DNA from: Salinicoccus sp. UBA3372
GTDB lineage: Bacteria; Bacillota; Bacilli; Staphylococcales; Salinicoccaceae
DNA: 5,648 bases
NCBI GenBank assembly: GCA_002360325.1
Contig: DEQG01000046.1
Location: 4,805-10,452, forward strand
Direction of reading: 5' to 3'
The notes under the pieces were generated by a model. The model was given only the letters and a program-made list of their open reading frames with translations. It was not told the DNA's origin and made no database searches. The translations under genes were made by a program, and so were the position numbers. Numbering within the stretch: position 1 is the stretch's first letter; each line of letters starts with the position of its first letter. Of the stretch, positions 1-5,648 are shown in pieces.

Positions 1-19
1 TATTTAACGCATATATACG

Positions 20-47
20 TTCAGCCCTACTGAAGGTTCAGACTGAA
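20..47. repeat. Two adjacent short palindromes sharing TTCAG/CTGAA arms
   Basis: The plus strand reads TTCAG-CCCTA-CTGAA (20-34), two G, then TTCAG-A-CTGAA (37-47). Each unit is an inverted repeat with identical five-base arms, so either arm of one can pair with the other. It lies downstream of the permease stop, 135 bases away, and has no T run on the minus strand, so I do not call it a terminator. It could be an operator-like site or chance. The rest of the 181-base tail is AT-rich next to the permease stop, and I see no promoter, RNA gene or terminator in it. Confidence 0.4.
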
Positions 48-181
48 TTGATATCGGACTACTTTCTTCATGATTTTCGGTATGTTCACACCCGCCACAT
101 ACTCTCTGAAAACCCGATCATGACTACTCTTCCGACCTCTTTATCCAATTAAATTTATCTTATACAAATATGCTTATACTG

Positions 182-1249
182 TCAAGTTTCACCATGTTTT
201 CTGCGTCTGTATTTCAAGTAGTAGCTGACCACCGGCGTAACGAATAATATGATGAAAAATATACGGAAAATATGATAACTTGAAATCATTGCTATGTCCG
301 CGCCCATTTCAACGGCAACGATGATCAGCTGTCCGATACCGCCTGGAGCCGCACTTAAAAACAAGTTGTTGAAAGAATGATCCGTAAACATCTGGTAAAC
401 CCCGACGATAAACAGTGTACCAAAGATCAGCAGTATGTTCTGAATCAGCATGGAAACAATCATTCTGCCGTTCAACTGGTACAACAGTGATGAAATCTGA
501 ATGCCGATTCTTATACCGAACAGAATCTGCGCGATATTCATAAATTCGATATTCAAAGAGAAATGATGCCCGGTCGTTATATTCCAGATCAGCATGGCGA
601 TGATCGGGCCCAGCATAAAAGGCACCGGGAATTTTATCAGTTTAAGTAAATACATTAAGATAAATGCACCTGCCACAATCAACAGGAGTGACGGCTCAAG
701 CATTTCTGTCAGAAGCGGCGCCTGATCCTCTGACGCAACAGCTGTACCTCCGCCTGTAGTGAAGAAGCTCGCGATGAGCGGCACAAGAATCACTACCAGT
801 ATGATCCTCGACATCTGCGTAATCGTCACAAGCAGCAGATCGGCCTTCTTATCCTCTTCAGCCATGATCAGCATCTGGCTGAGTGCGCCCGGCACTGAAG
901 CCAGCAGCGCAGTTTCGGGAGTACATTTCGTCAGCTTCATAAAAATCATCGATAAACTCAGACTAAGACCGATGATGAGGAATGTAATGATGATGATGTT
1001 TCCCATCTCACCAATCATCTCCTGCATCGCATCCACTGTAAAAGTCGATCCGATTTCAAATCCGATGACAAAGACACCGACATTTCCGAGCCATTTTGGA
1101 TAATAAAAATCTTTTGTTATAAATCTTATGAATAAAAATGTTGCAATCATGGAGCCGAACAGCCAGGGCAGTATCATGCCTGCCACATTCAATATCCAGG
1201 ATATCGCGATTGCTGATAATAACAACATGATTAAACGGATCATTTTCAT
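182..1249 (-). CDS. AbrB-family integral membrane protein (duplicated-domain permease-like)
   Basis: Polytopic membrane protein, 355 residues from ATG 1249, with about ten hydrophobic segments. Two homologous halves are visible: ILPWLFGSMIA (26-36), then an IGFEIGSTF segment (62-70) and SVPGALSQMLIMAEE (118-132) in the first; VPFMLGPIIAMLIW (209-222), FGIRIGIQI (244-252) and SAAPGGIGQLIIVAVEMGAD (299-318) in the second. A soluble loop near 160-185 separates them. This is the AbrB duplication family, named for an E. coli protein implicated in aidB regulation; despite the name it is not the DNA-binding AbrB of Bacillus. Substrate is unknown; transport is inferred from fold. The start is uncertain: ATG 1291 would add 14 residues and has AGGGAG at good spacing, but both lie in the terminator hairpin. 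ATG 1249 has only GGCAGG eight bases upstream, yet matches the family N-terminus. The basic tail RRRKHGET is probably cytoplasmic. Confidence 0.88.
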   Translation of the reverse strand: MKMIRLIMLLLSAIAISWILNVAGMILPWLFGSMIATFLFIRFITKDFYYPKWLGNVGVFVIGFEIGSTFTVDAMQEMIGEMGNIIIITFLIIGLSLSLSMIFMKLTKCTPETALLASVPGALSQMLIMAEEDKKADLLLVTITQMSRIILVVILVPLIASFFTTGGGTAVASEDQAPLLTEMLEPSLLLIVAGAFILMYLLKLIKFPVPFMLGPIIAMLIWNITTGHHFSLNIEFMNIAQILFGIRIGIQISSLLYQLNGRMIVSMLIQNILLIFGTLFIVGVYQMFTDHSFNNLFLSAAPGGIGQLIIVAVEMGADIAMISSYHIFRIFFIILFVTPVVSYYLKYRRRKHGET

Positions 1250-1283
1250 ATAGAAAACCTGCCATTTAGTTGAAGTTTTGTAT

Positions 1284-1320
1284 AAAAACATAAGAACTCC
1301 CTGAAACAGGGAGTTCTTAT
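1284..1320 (-). terminator. Rho-independent terminator after the cytochrome c gene
   Basis: Perfect 14-bp inverted repeat: arms 1290-1303 (ATAAGAACTCCCTG) and 1307-1320 (CAGGGAGTTCTTAT), with a 3-base loop. On the minus strand it starts 7 bases past the cytochrome c stop and is followed by TG and a run of five T (1288-1284). It would end transcripts from the cytochrome gene and any hem readthrough. The downstream arm contains AGGGAG five bases before an ATG at 1291 in the permease frame, so the same structure would hide that start site in readthrough mRNA. Confidence 0.88.
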
Positions 1321-1327
1321 TTATAAA

Positions 1328-1879
1328 TTATTCTGAGAACATGTCATACAATGCAGTCAGTTCTTCGTCGCTCACTTCATCTTCACTGAATGAAGGCATT
1401 GAGCCCTGACCATTTCTTACGATATCTGTAAATTCATCTTCACCAAGGCTGGTACCTGCAAGTGCCGGCCCCATACCGCCTGAGAAGTCTTCACCGTGAC
1501 ATGAAGCACAGCTGTTTTGAGCAATGCCTTCAGCGTCTGCGTCGCCGGAAGAAGCGCCTTCTTCAGAACCTTCTTCTCCGCCCTCTTCAGAGCTTTCTTC
1601 ATCTTGGCCTGATTCTTCTGTTTCTGCGCCGGAATCAGCAGTCTGTTCACCGCCGCCGCCTTCACCGCCAATATGGAATATCATTAAAGGAATGATCAGG
1701 ATGATTACCATGATTGGAATAACCCATACTAAAGGATTTCTGATGTCCTCTTTCTTCTCTTCCTTGGAATAGGTTATCATTTCACGGCCCTGGCCGTCGA
1801 TATAAGTTCTGTCCTTATCTTTGACACCGTCCATATTTGCTTCCTTATCTGTAAGGTTTCGATCTTTTTTATCACTCAT
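1328..1879 (-). CDS. Membrane-anchored c-type cytochrome with acidic linker (CccA-like)
   Basis: Predicted electron carrier with heme covalently bound outside the membrane. The 183 residues divide into: a charged, probably cytoplasmic N-terminus (1-48); one membrane segment, about 49-70 (PLVWVIPIMVIILIIPLMIF), acting as uncleaved signal anchor, with Arg47 just before it favouring N-in topology; a Gly/Ser/Glu linker (71-117); and a small class-I cytochrome c domain (118-183). CASCH (124-128) is the heme-binding motif, with Cys124, Cys127 and His128; Met161 in GQGSMPSF is the likely distal ligand. The layout resembles Bacillus CccA (cytochrome c550), which is shorter and lacks such N-terminal and linker extensions. 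Its redox partners (a bc complex or a cytochrome oxidase) are inferred, not visible here. Linker and heme domain hold 32 acidic residues against one arginine, fitting a salt-adapted cell. It sits behind hemL with its own promoter and ends 8 bases before a strong terminator hairpin. Confidence 0.92.
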   Translation of the reverse strand: MSDKKDRNLTDKEANMDGVKDKDRTYIDGQGREMITYSKEEKKEDIRNPLVWVIPIMVIILIIPLMIFHIGGEGGGGEQTADSGAETEESGQDEESSEEGGEEGSEEGASSGDADAEGIAQNSCASCHGEDFSGGMGPALAGTSLGEDEFTDIVRNGQGSMPSFSEDEVSDEELTALYDMFSE

Positions 1880-1888
1880 TCGCTGTGA

Positions 1889-1894
1889 CCCCCC
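1889..1894 (-). promoter_or_regulatory. Ribosome binding site of the cytochrome c gene (all-G)
   Basis: A run of six G on the minus strand, continuing as GGGGGGTCA, sits nine bases before ATG 1879. It can pair with the 16S tail through one G-U pair in place of the usual A. This is the only candidate site in the leader and supports 1879 as the start rather than the internal ATG at codon 16. Confidence 0.65.
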
Positions 1895-1911
1895 AAATAT
1901 TATTCATACCT

Positions 1912-1939
1912 ATTATACACCTAAATGGACAACTATGAA
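1912..1939 (-). promoter_or_regulatory. Probable sigma-A promoter for the cytochrome c gene
   Basis: In the 73-base gap after hemL, the minus strand has a perfect -10 box TATAAT (1917-1912) and a 4-of-6 match to the -35 box, TTCATA (1939-1934), 16 bases apart. Transcription would begin near 1905, leaving a leader of about 25 bases. No terminator-like hairpin lies between the hemL stop and this promoter, so the gene may also be reached by readthrough from the hem operon. Confidence 0.6.
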
Positions 1940-1952
1940 GCATAATTTTTAG

Positions 1953-3239
1953 TTACTTTTTACTTAAACGCTCTAAAGCTTTGTCAAATGCGCTTATTGT
2001 CGCATTAATATCTTCTTTTGTATGCTTTGTTGAGAGGAACATGCCTTCAAATTGTGATGGCGGTAAGTAAATACCTTCTTTAAGAAGCTCCTGATACAGT
2101 TCTTTAAATAAAACAAGATCGCTTCCATTAGCACTGTCAAAATCGATTACAGGGCCGTCTGTCAGGAAGAAACCGATCATTGAACCGGCACGGTTTACCG
2201 TAATCGGACGGTTATGATTGCCGAAAACCTTTTTCAGACCATCTTCAAGAAGGTCTGCAAGCTCATTAAAGTAATCATAGCTTTCTTCTGTCAGCTGATT
2301 TAACGTGTGGTAGCCTCCTGCCATAGCGAGCGGGTTCCCTGAAAGTGTACCTGCCTGATAGACATCACCGACCGGTGCGACTTTTTCCATGATCTCTTTT
2401 TTACCGCCATATGCGCCTACCGGCAGTCCTCCGCCGATCACTTTGCCGAGACATGTAAGGTCCGGATTGATACCGTAGTAGCCCTGTGCACAGTTATAGC
2501 CTACTCTGAATCCCGTCATTACCTCGTCAAAGATCAACAGTGTTTCATTGTTCTCTGTAATTTCACGGACTTCGTTCAGAAAGTTGTCTGCCGGCGGGAC
2601 GACGCCCATGTTTCCGGCAACCGGTTCAACAATGACAGCCGCAATATCTTCGCCGTATTTATCGAATGCTTCTTTTAAGCTTTCAGAATCATTATAAGGC
2701 ACAGTGATTGTATTGATTGCCGTTCCTTCAGGAACACCAGGTGAATCCGGAAGTCCAAGTGTCGCAACACCTGATCCTGCCTTGATCAGCAGTGAGTCGC
2801 TGTGGCCATGGTAACAGCCTTCGAATTTAAGTATTTTATTGCGGCCTGTATATCCTCTTGCCAGTCTGAGCGCAGCAAGTGTCGCCTCTGTGCCCGAAGA
2901 TACCATGCGGACCATTTCAACTGACGGCACTCTGTCGATGACAAGTTCGGCCATTTTATTTTCAAGCTCTGTCGGTGCGCCGAAAGTCGTACCCTTTTTC
3001 GCTGTTTCTGCAACTGCTTCAACGACTTTATCGTCACTGTGACCTAAAATCAAAGGACCGAAGCTCAGACAGTAGTCGATGTATTCATTCCCGTCCACAT
3101 CATAGACACGTGCATCTTTTGCACGGTCGATGAACAAAGGATGTTCACCTACAGATTTGAATGCTCTTGCCGGTGAGTTTACACCGCCCGGCATCAATTC
3201 CACCGCTTTTTCATAAAGTTCTTTAGATTTGTTAAACAT
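1953..3239 (-). CDS. hemL: Glutamate-1-semialdehyde 2,1-aminomutase (PLP enzyme)
   Basis: Class-III aminotransferase fold enzyme that converts glutamate-1-semialdehyde to 5-aminolevulinate, the committed heme precursor in the C5 pathway. The 428 residues are full length. The PLP lysine is Lys266 in [17 protein letters not shown]; Asp238 in [12 protein letters not shown] should contact the pyridine nitrogen; Tyr143 in GCYHGHSD stacks on the cofactor; [17 protein letters not shown] (154-170) is the mobile lid region; [13 protein letters not shown] follows at 294-306. Offsetting by seven residues aligns these with the Synechococcus enzyme. Two departures from consensus are visible: the usual SWGP is SFGP (Phe60), and VNSGTEA is VSSGTEA (Ser114). 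Because the other catalytic residues are intact, I expect it to be active. ATG 3239 is 2 bases after the hemB stop with GGGAGAGGTG in front. It is the last gene of the tight hem cluster. Close aminotransferase relatives exist, but motifs and context make hemL clear. Confidence 0.98.
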   Translation of the reverse strand: MFNKSKELYEKAVELMPGGVNSPARAFKSVGEHPLFIDRAKDARVYDVDGNEYIDYCLSFGPLILGHSDDKVVEAVAETAKKGTTFGAPTELENKMAELVIDRVPSVEMVRMVSSGTEATLAALRLARGYTGRNKILKFEGCYHGHSDSLLIKAGSGVATLGLPDSPGVPEGTAINTITVPYNDSESLKEAFDKYGEDIAAVIVEPVAGNMGVVPPADNFLNEVREITENNETLLIFDEVMTGFRVGYNCAQGYYGINPDLTCLGKVIGGGLPVGAYGGKKEIMEKVAPVGDVYQAGTLSGNPLAMAGGYHTLNQLTEESYDYFNELADLLEDGLKKVFGNHNRPITVNRAGSMIGFFLTDGPVIDFDSANGSDLVLFKELYQELLKEGIYLPPSQFEGMFLSTKHTKEDINATISAFDKALERLSKK

Positions 3240-3241
3240 TA

Positions 3242-4222
3242 CTACACCTCTCCCTGATCAATCTTTTTACAAATGTCTTTCGCAAAGTACGTGATGATAA
3301 GATCTGCACCTGCACGTTTCATGGACAGCATCTGCTCAATGATGACCTCTTCGTCGAGAAGTCCCATGTCGATGGCAGTCCTTGTCATGGCATACTCGCC
3401 GCTGACGTTATATGCAACCACCGGAAGATCTGAACGGTTTCTGACGTCACGTATAATATCCAGGTATGACAATGCCGGTTTTACGATCATCATATCCGCA
3501 CCTTCATTCTCGTCACTTTCAAGTTCCCTCAAAGCTTCAAGACGGTTTGCCGGATCCATCTGATATGTTCTCCGGTCACCGAAAGACGGTGTGGATTCCG
3601 CAGCGTCACGGAACGGCCCGTAAAATTTGGAAGCATATTTGATGCCGTAGCTCATGATTGGAATATGGCTGAAGCCGTTGTCATCGAGACCCTTTCTGAT
3701 TTCAGTGACAAATCCGTCCATCATGTTACTCGGTGCGATGATATCTGCACCCGCATGCGCCTGTGAAACGGCTATTTTGACAAGCAGCGGCAATGTCGCA
3801 TCATTGTCGACATCTTCCGTATTTTCGTCAATCAGACCGCAGTGGCCGTGATCCGTGTATTCGCACAGACATGTATCCAGTATGACGAGGAGTTCAGGAT
3901 GATTTTCTTTTGACAGACGGCACGCCTCCTGAACGATACCGTGATCATGGTAGGCCCCGCTGCCCTCTGCGTCTTTTTCATTTGGCACACCAAAGAAAAT
4001 AACGGATTTAATACCAAGGGAGACGACTTCATCCAGCTCTTCTTTCAGCATGTTCAATGAAATCTGATAAACTCCCTTCATGGAAGGGACCTCTTTTTTA
4101 ACACCATCTTTTTCCACTACAAAGATCGGATAGATCAGATCATCTTTGTGGAGATGTGTTTCTCTGACGATATCTCTCATAAATGGTGACTTGCGAAGTC
4201 TTCTATGACGTTCAAATTCCAT
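3242..4222 (-). CDS. hemB: Porphobilinogen synthase (delta-aminolevulinic acid dehydratase), zinc type
   Basis: Condenses two 5-aminolevulinate molecules into porphobilinogen in the cytosol. The 326-residue product is full length for the TIM-barrel family. The two Schiff-base lysines are present: Lys195 in [14 protein letters not shown] and Lys248 in MIVKPA. The metal-binding segment [14 protein letters not shown] keeps three cysteines (118, 120, 128), so this is a zinc-dependent enzyme like those of Bacillus and E. coli rather than the magnesium type with aspartates. [14 protein letters not shown] (214-227) and YNVSGEYAM (271-279) are also family hallmarks. The N-terminal arm ([18 protein letters not shown]) is intact, so normal octamer assembly is expected. 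ATG 4222 lies 9 bases after the hemD stop, with GAGGTG five bases upstream, and the hemD TGA overlaps that binding site. The last codons (GGA GAG GTG) double as the ribosome binding site of hemL. No defects seen. Confidence 0.98.
   Translation of the reverse strand: MEFERHRRLRKSPFMRDIVRETHLHKDDLIYPIFVVEKDGVKKEVPSMKGVYQISLNMLKEELDEVVSLGIKSVIFFGVPNEKDAEGSGAYHDHGIVQEACRLSKENHPELLVILDTCLCEYTDHGHCGLIDENTEDVDNDATLPLLVKIAVSQAHAGADIIAPSNMMDGFVTEIRKGLDDNGFSHIPIMSYGIKYASKFYGPFRDAAESTPSFGDRRTYQMDPANRLEALRELESDENEGADMMIVKPALSYLDIIRDVRNRSDLPVVAYNVSGEYAMTRTAIDMGLLDEEVIIEQMLSMKRAGADLIITYFAKDICKKIDQGEV
3245..3254 (-). promoter_or_regulatory. Ribosome binding site of hemL, inside the hemB 3' end
   Basis: The minus strand reads GGGAGAGGTG, then TAGTA and the hemL ATG, a near-ideal Shine-Dalgarno five bases from the start. 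It is made of the last three codons of hemB, so the HemB C-terminus Gly-Glu-Val is partly dictated by it, and hemB termination probably feeds hemL initiation. Confidence 0.85.
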
Positions 4223-4227
4223 TATTA

Positions 4228-4233
4228 CACCTC
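4228..4233 (-). promoter_or_regulatory. Ribosome binding site of hemB, overlapping the hemD stop
   Basis: GAGGTG on the minus strand lies five bases before the hemB ATG, and the hemD TGA stop shares bases with it. This fixes ATG 4222 as the start and suggests translational coupling between hemD and hemB. The same GAGGTG-TARTA-ATG arrangement is used at hemL. Confidence 0.85.
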
Positions 4234-4933
4234 ATAATTTATCTTTTATTAATTCGAATATACTTTCCAGCGTCGCCTTTTCAGGAGACACGGACGTGAT
4301 TCCAATCGAGTCCAGCTCTTTTTTCGTCACTGCACCGATTGAAACGACCGGTTTCTCTTTCAGAATATTCTTTTCGAAATATTTCATCAATACTTTCACA
4401 CCCGAAGGGCTGGAAAAAGTGACGATATCTATATCATCCCATCTTTCCCTGATCATTTGGATGGATTCTGCGTTATCCACCGGCTGATAGATTGAGAACT
4501 TGACCACTTCGACCCCATGATCTTCCAGGCAGTCATGAAGTATATCCCTCGCATCTTTGCTGGTCGGATACAGGACCTTTTTCATATCCATTTCATCATC
4601 AAGCGGGAATTGTTCTATAAAACCTTCTTGTGTATAGACAGAAGGCTCAAAATCCACCTTATATCCATTTTTGACAAGAAGTTCCGTCGTCTTTTCGCCG
4701 ATGCTGGCAATTTTCACAAACCGGGTCTTTTCCAAATAAGGTAAAAACAGATTCACAGCATTTTTACTCGTTAAAATGACCCAGTCGTAATGTTCAGCCA
4801 GAAAATCCTCATCGAACGGCAGTGGCTGTATCTTGATGAGCGGTGCATGAATGATATCAAATCCATCGCTCTCAGCATTTAGTTTCGTCTGGGTTACGAG
4901 AACATTCTTTGTGTTGCGGTTATAAGTTTGCAT
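4232..4933 (-). CDS. hemD: Uroporphyrinogen-III synthase
   Basis: Cyclises hydroxymethylbilane with inversion of ring D to give uroporphyrinogen III. The 233-residue product matches the usual 220-260 for this poorly conserved family. Visible landmarks: VLVTQ (11-15) starting the first domain, WVILTSKNAV (51-60), the SIGEKT segment (78-83), the interdomain IYQPV with Tyr149, DIVTFSSPSGVKVL (169-182) and SIGAVTKKELDSIG (198-211), the two-domain HemD pattern. I chose ATG 4933, which overlaps hemC by 14 bases and places VLVT about ten residues in, as in Bacillus HemD. The frame stays open up to an ATG at 5047, but those 38 extra residues are basic, unlike HemD, and lie inside hemC. A TTG at 4945 is a real alternative: AAGGA sits 5 bases before it, whereas it is 17 bases from the ATG. 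Family call rests on motifs plus position between hemC and hemB. Confidence 0.93.
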   Translation of the reverse strand: MQTYNRNTKNVLVTQTKLNAESDGFDIIHAPLIKIQPLPFDEDFLAEHYDWVILTSKNAVNLFLPYLEKTRFVKIASIGEKTTELLVKNGYKVDFEPSVYTQEGFIEQFPLDDEMDMKKVLYPTSKDARDILHDCLEDHGVEVVKFSIYQPVDNAESIQMIRERWDDIDIVTFSSPSGVKVLMKYFEKNILKEKPVVSIGAVTKKELDSIGITSVSPEKATLESIFELIKDKL

Positions 4934-5648
4934 TGATTTTATCAATGATTTCCTTCGCTCCGATTTTCTCCATCTCATCAGCAACCAGGTTGCCGAGCTC
5001 ATATGGATCCGATGCGGATTTTTTAACAAGATACTTCTCTTCACCATCTTCTGACATGATCAGACCGGTCAAATAAAGTTCGCCGTCCTCAAGTGTTGCA
5101 TATCCGCCGATCGGCACCTGACAACTCCCGTCCATGCGGCCCAGGAAAGTCCTTTCTGCACTCGTACACAGTGCATCATCGCCTGAGTGCACTTTCTGAA
5201 GCATCTCATCCAGTTCATGGTCATTCTTTCTGATTTCAATGCCGAGTGCCCCCTGTGCGATTGCAGGAATGAATTCTTCTGCGTCAAAGTACTCTGTCAC
5301 ACGGCTGTCGCCCCAGCCCATTCTCTTAAGTCCTGCAGCCGCAAGCAGTATTGCATCATACTCACCGGACTCCATCTTCTTGATACGTGTGTCGATATTT
5401 CCTCTCACCCAGTTGACGGTAATATCGTCACGGATGGATTTCAGCTGTGCTGCACGTCTCAGGCTGCTTGTGCCGACGATGCTGCCAGAAGACAGATCTT
5501 TGAAGAGCACTTTATCGTTCGAGAGAAATGCATCTCTCATATCTTCTCTTTCAGGAATACATGCGATTTTAAACTGATCCGGCAATTTGCTCGGAACATC
5601 TTTTAAACTGTGTATTGCCATATCGATTTCTTCGTTTTCCAGAGCCTG
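4920..5648 (-). CDS. hemC: Porphobilinogen deaminase (hydroxymethylbilane synthase), 5' end cut by window edge
   Basis: Cytosolic enzyme that joins four porphobilinogen units into hydroxymethylbilane during heme synthesis. The frame stays open to the right edge: nine further codons (QALENEEID) precede the first in-window ATG at 5621, which is internal, not the start. About 242 residues are visible against roughly 310 for the family, so about 65-70 N-terminal residues are missing. Counting from that internal Met as 1, family motifs appear in order: IHSLKDVP with the substrate-binding Lys7-Asp8, PEREDMRDAF, GTSSLRRAAQL with the paired arginines 55-56, WVRGNIDTR, AAAGLKRMGW, AQGALGIE, and GSCQVPIGGYA, whose Cys167 is the attachment residue for the dipyrromethane cofactor. 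The C-terminal domain is complete, ending in TAA. The stop overlaps the start of hemD, so the two are likely translationally coupled. Identification is secure; the operon promoter and hemA/hemX should lie beyond the right edge. Confidence 0.97.
   Translation of the reverse strand, partial: QALENEEIDMAIHSLKDVPSKLPDQFKIACIPEREDMRDAFLSNDKVLFKDLSSGSIVGTSSLRRAAQLKSIRDDITVNWVRGNIDTRIKKMESGEYDAILLAAAGLKRMGWGDSRVTEYFDAEEFIPAIAQGALGIEIRKNDHELDEMLQKVHSGDDALCTSAERTFLGRMDGSCQVPIGGYATLEDGELYLTGLIMSEDGEEKYLVKKSASDPYELGNLVADEMEKIGAKEIIDKINANL

Noticed and set aside
67..126. Minus-strand mini-frame with ATG at 122 after GAGGT-like bases
   Set aside because: Only 11 codons from the ATG, poor spacing to the purine run, and no recognisable product.
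759..1103. Plus-strand open frame of 114 codons
   Set aside because: Lies entirely antisense to the AbrB-family permease, which has strong family motifs and membrane pattern; the plus-strand product has no recognisable domain.
1250..1291. N-terminal extension of the permease to ATG 1291
   Set aside because: Has a good ribosome binding site, but both are buried in the terminator stem and the 14 extra residues are not needed by the family; kept only as an alternative start.
1417..1772. Open frames on both strands over the cytochrome linker
   Set aside because: Shadows of the low-complexity Glu/Gly/Ser codons; products are Pro/Ser- or Lys/Ala-rich with no domain, while the sense frame has CASCH and a membrane anchor.
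4934..5047. N-terminal extension of HemD to ATG 5047
   Set aside because: Adds 38 basic residues encoded inside the conserved hemC C-terminus and has no counterpart in the HemD family.
5187..5606. Plus-strand open frame of 139 codons
   Set aside because: Antisense to hemC, whose catalytic motifs are all in the minus frame; no start signal or domain seen.
1..5648. Search by eye for CRISPR repeats, tRNA/rRNA, insertion-sequence ends, T-boxes or riboswitches
   Set aside because: No spaced direct repeats, cloverleaf patterns, transposase motifs or conserved leader structures noticed; the gaps between genes are under 80 bases apart from the left 181.

Overview
The window carries six genes, all on the minus strand, so transcription runs from the right edge to the left. 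The protein sequences point to a low-to-mid GC Gram-positive of the Staphylococcaceae/Bacillales type. The gene order hemC-hemD-hemB-hemL is the back half of the hemAXCDBL operon of Firmicutes, and HemL and HemB look closest to staphylococcal proteins. Two things argue against Staphylococcus itself: a membrane-anchored c-type cytochrome sits directly behind hemL, and its exposed part is extremely acidic. A salt-adapted relative such as Salinicoccus or Jeotgalicoccus would fit, but the genus is inference.

Right to left. hemC (porphobilinogen deaminase) is cut by the right edge and lacks its N-terminus. hemD (uroporphyrinogen III synthase) overlaps the end of hemC by 14 bases. hemB (porphobilinogen synthase) follows 9 bases later, and hemL (glutamate-1-semialdehyde aminotransferase) 2 bases after hemB. 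These four are packed tightly enough to be one translationally coupled transcript and cover the steps from glutamate-1-semialdehyde to uroporphyrinogen III, except that hemA and hemX are not in the window.

After a 73-base gap containing a good sigma-A-like promoter comes a gene for a single-pass membrane cytochrome c with a long acidic linker. It ends at a very strong 14-bp hairpin followed by a T run, a rho-independent terminator. Beyond it is an AbrB-family integral membrane protein with a clear internal duplication. The terminator hairpin also holds the best-looking ribosome binding site and the first ATG of this permease frame, which makes its true start and expression the most interesting open point in the window. 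The last 181 bases hold no convincing gene, only two small nested palindromes and an open frame running off the left edge.

Functionally, the heme genes supply tetrapyrrole and the cytochrome consumes heme, so their adjacency is sensible. The permease has no obvious link to heme. I see no new multi-gene system, mobile element, CRISPR array or RNA gene here; the unusual points are local and are listed as findings.
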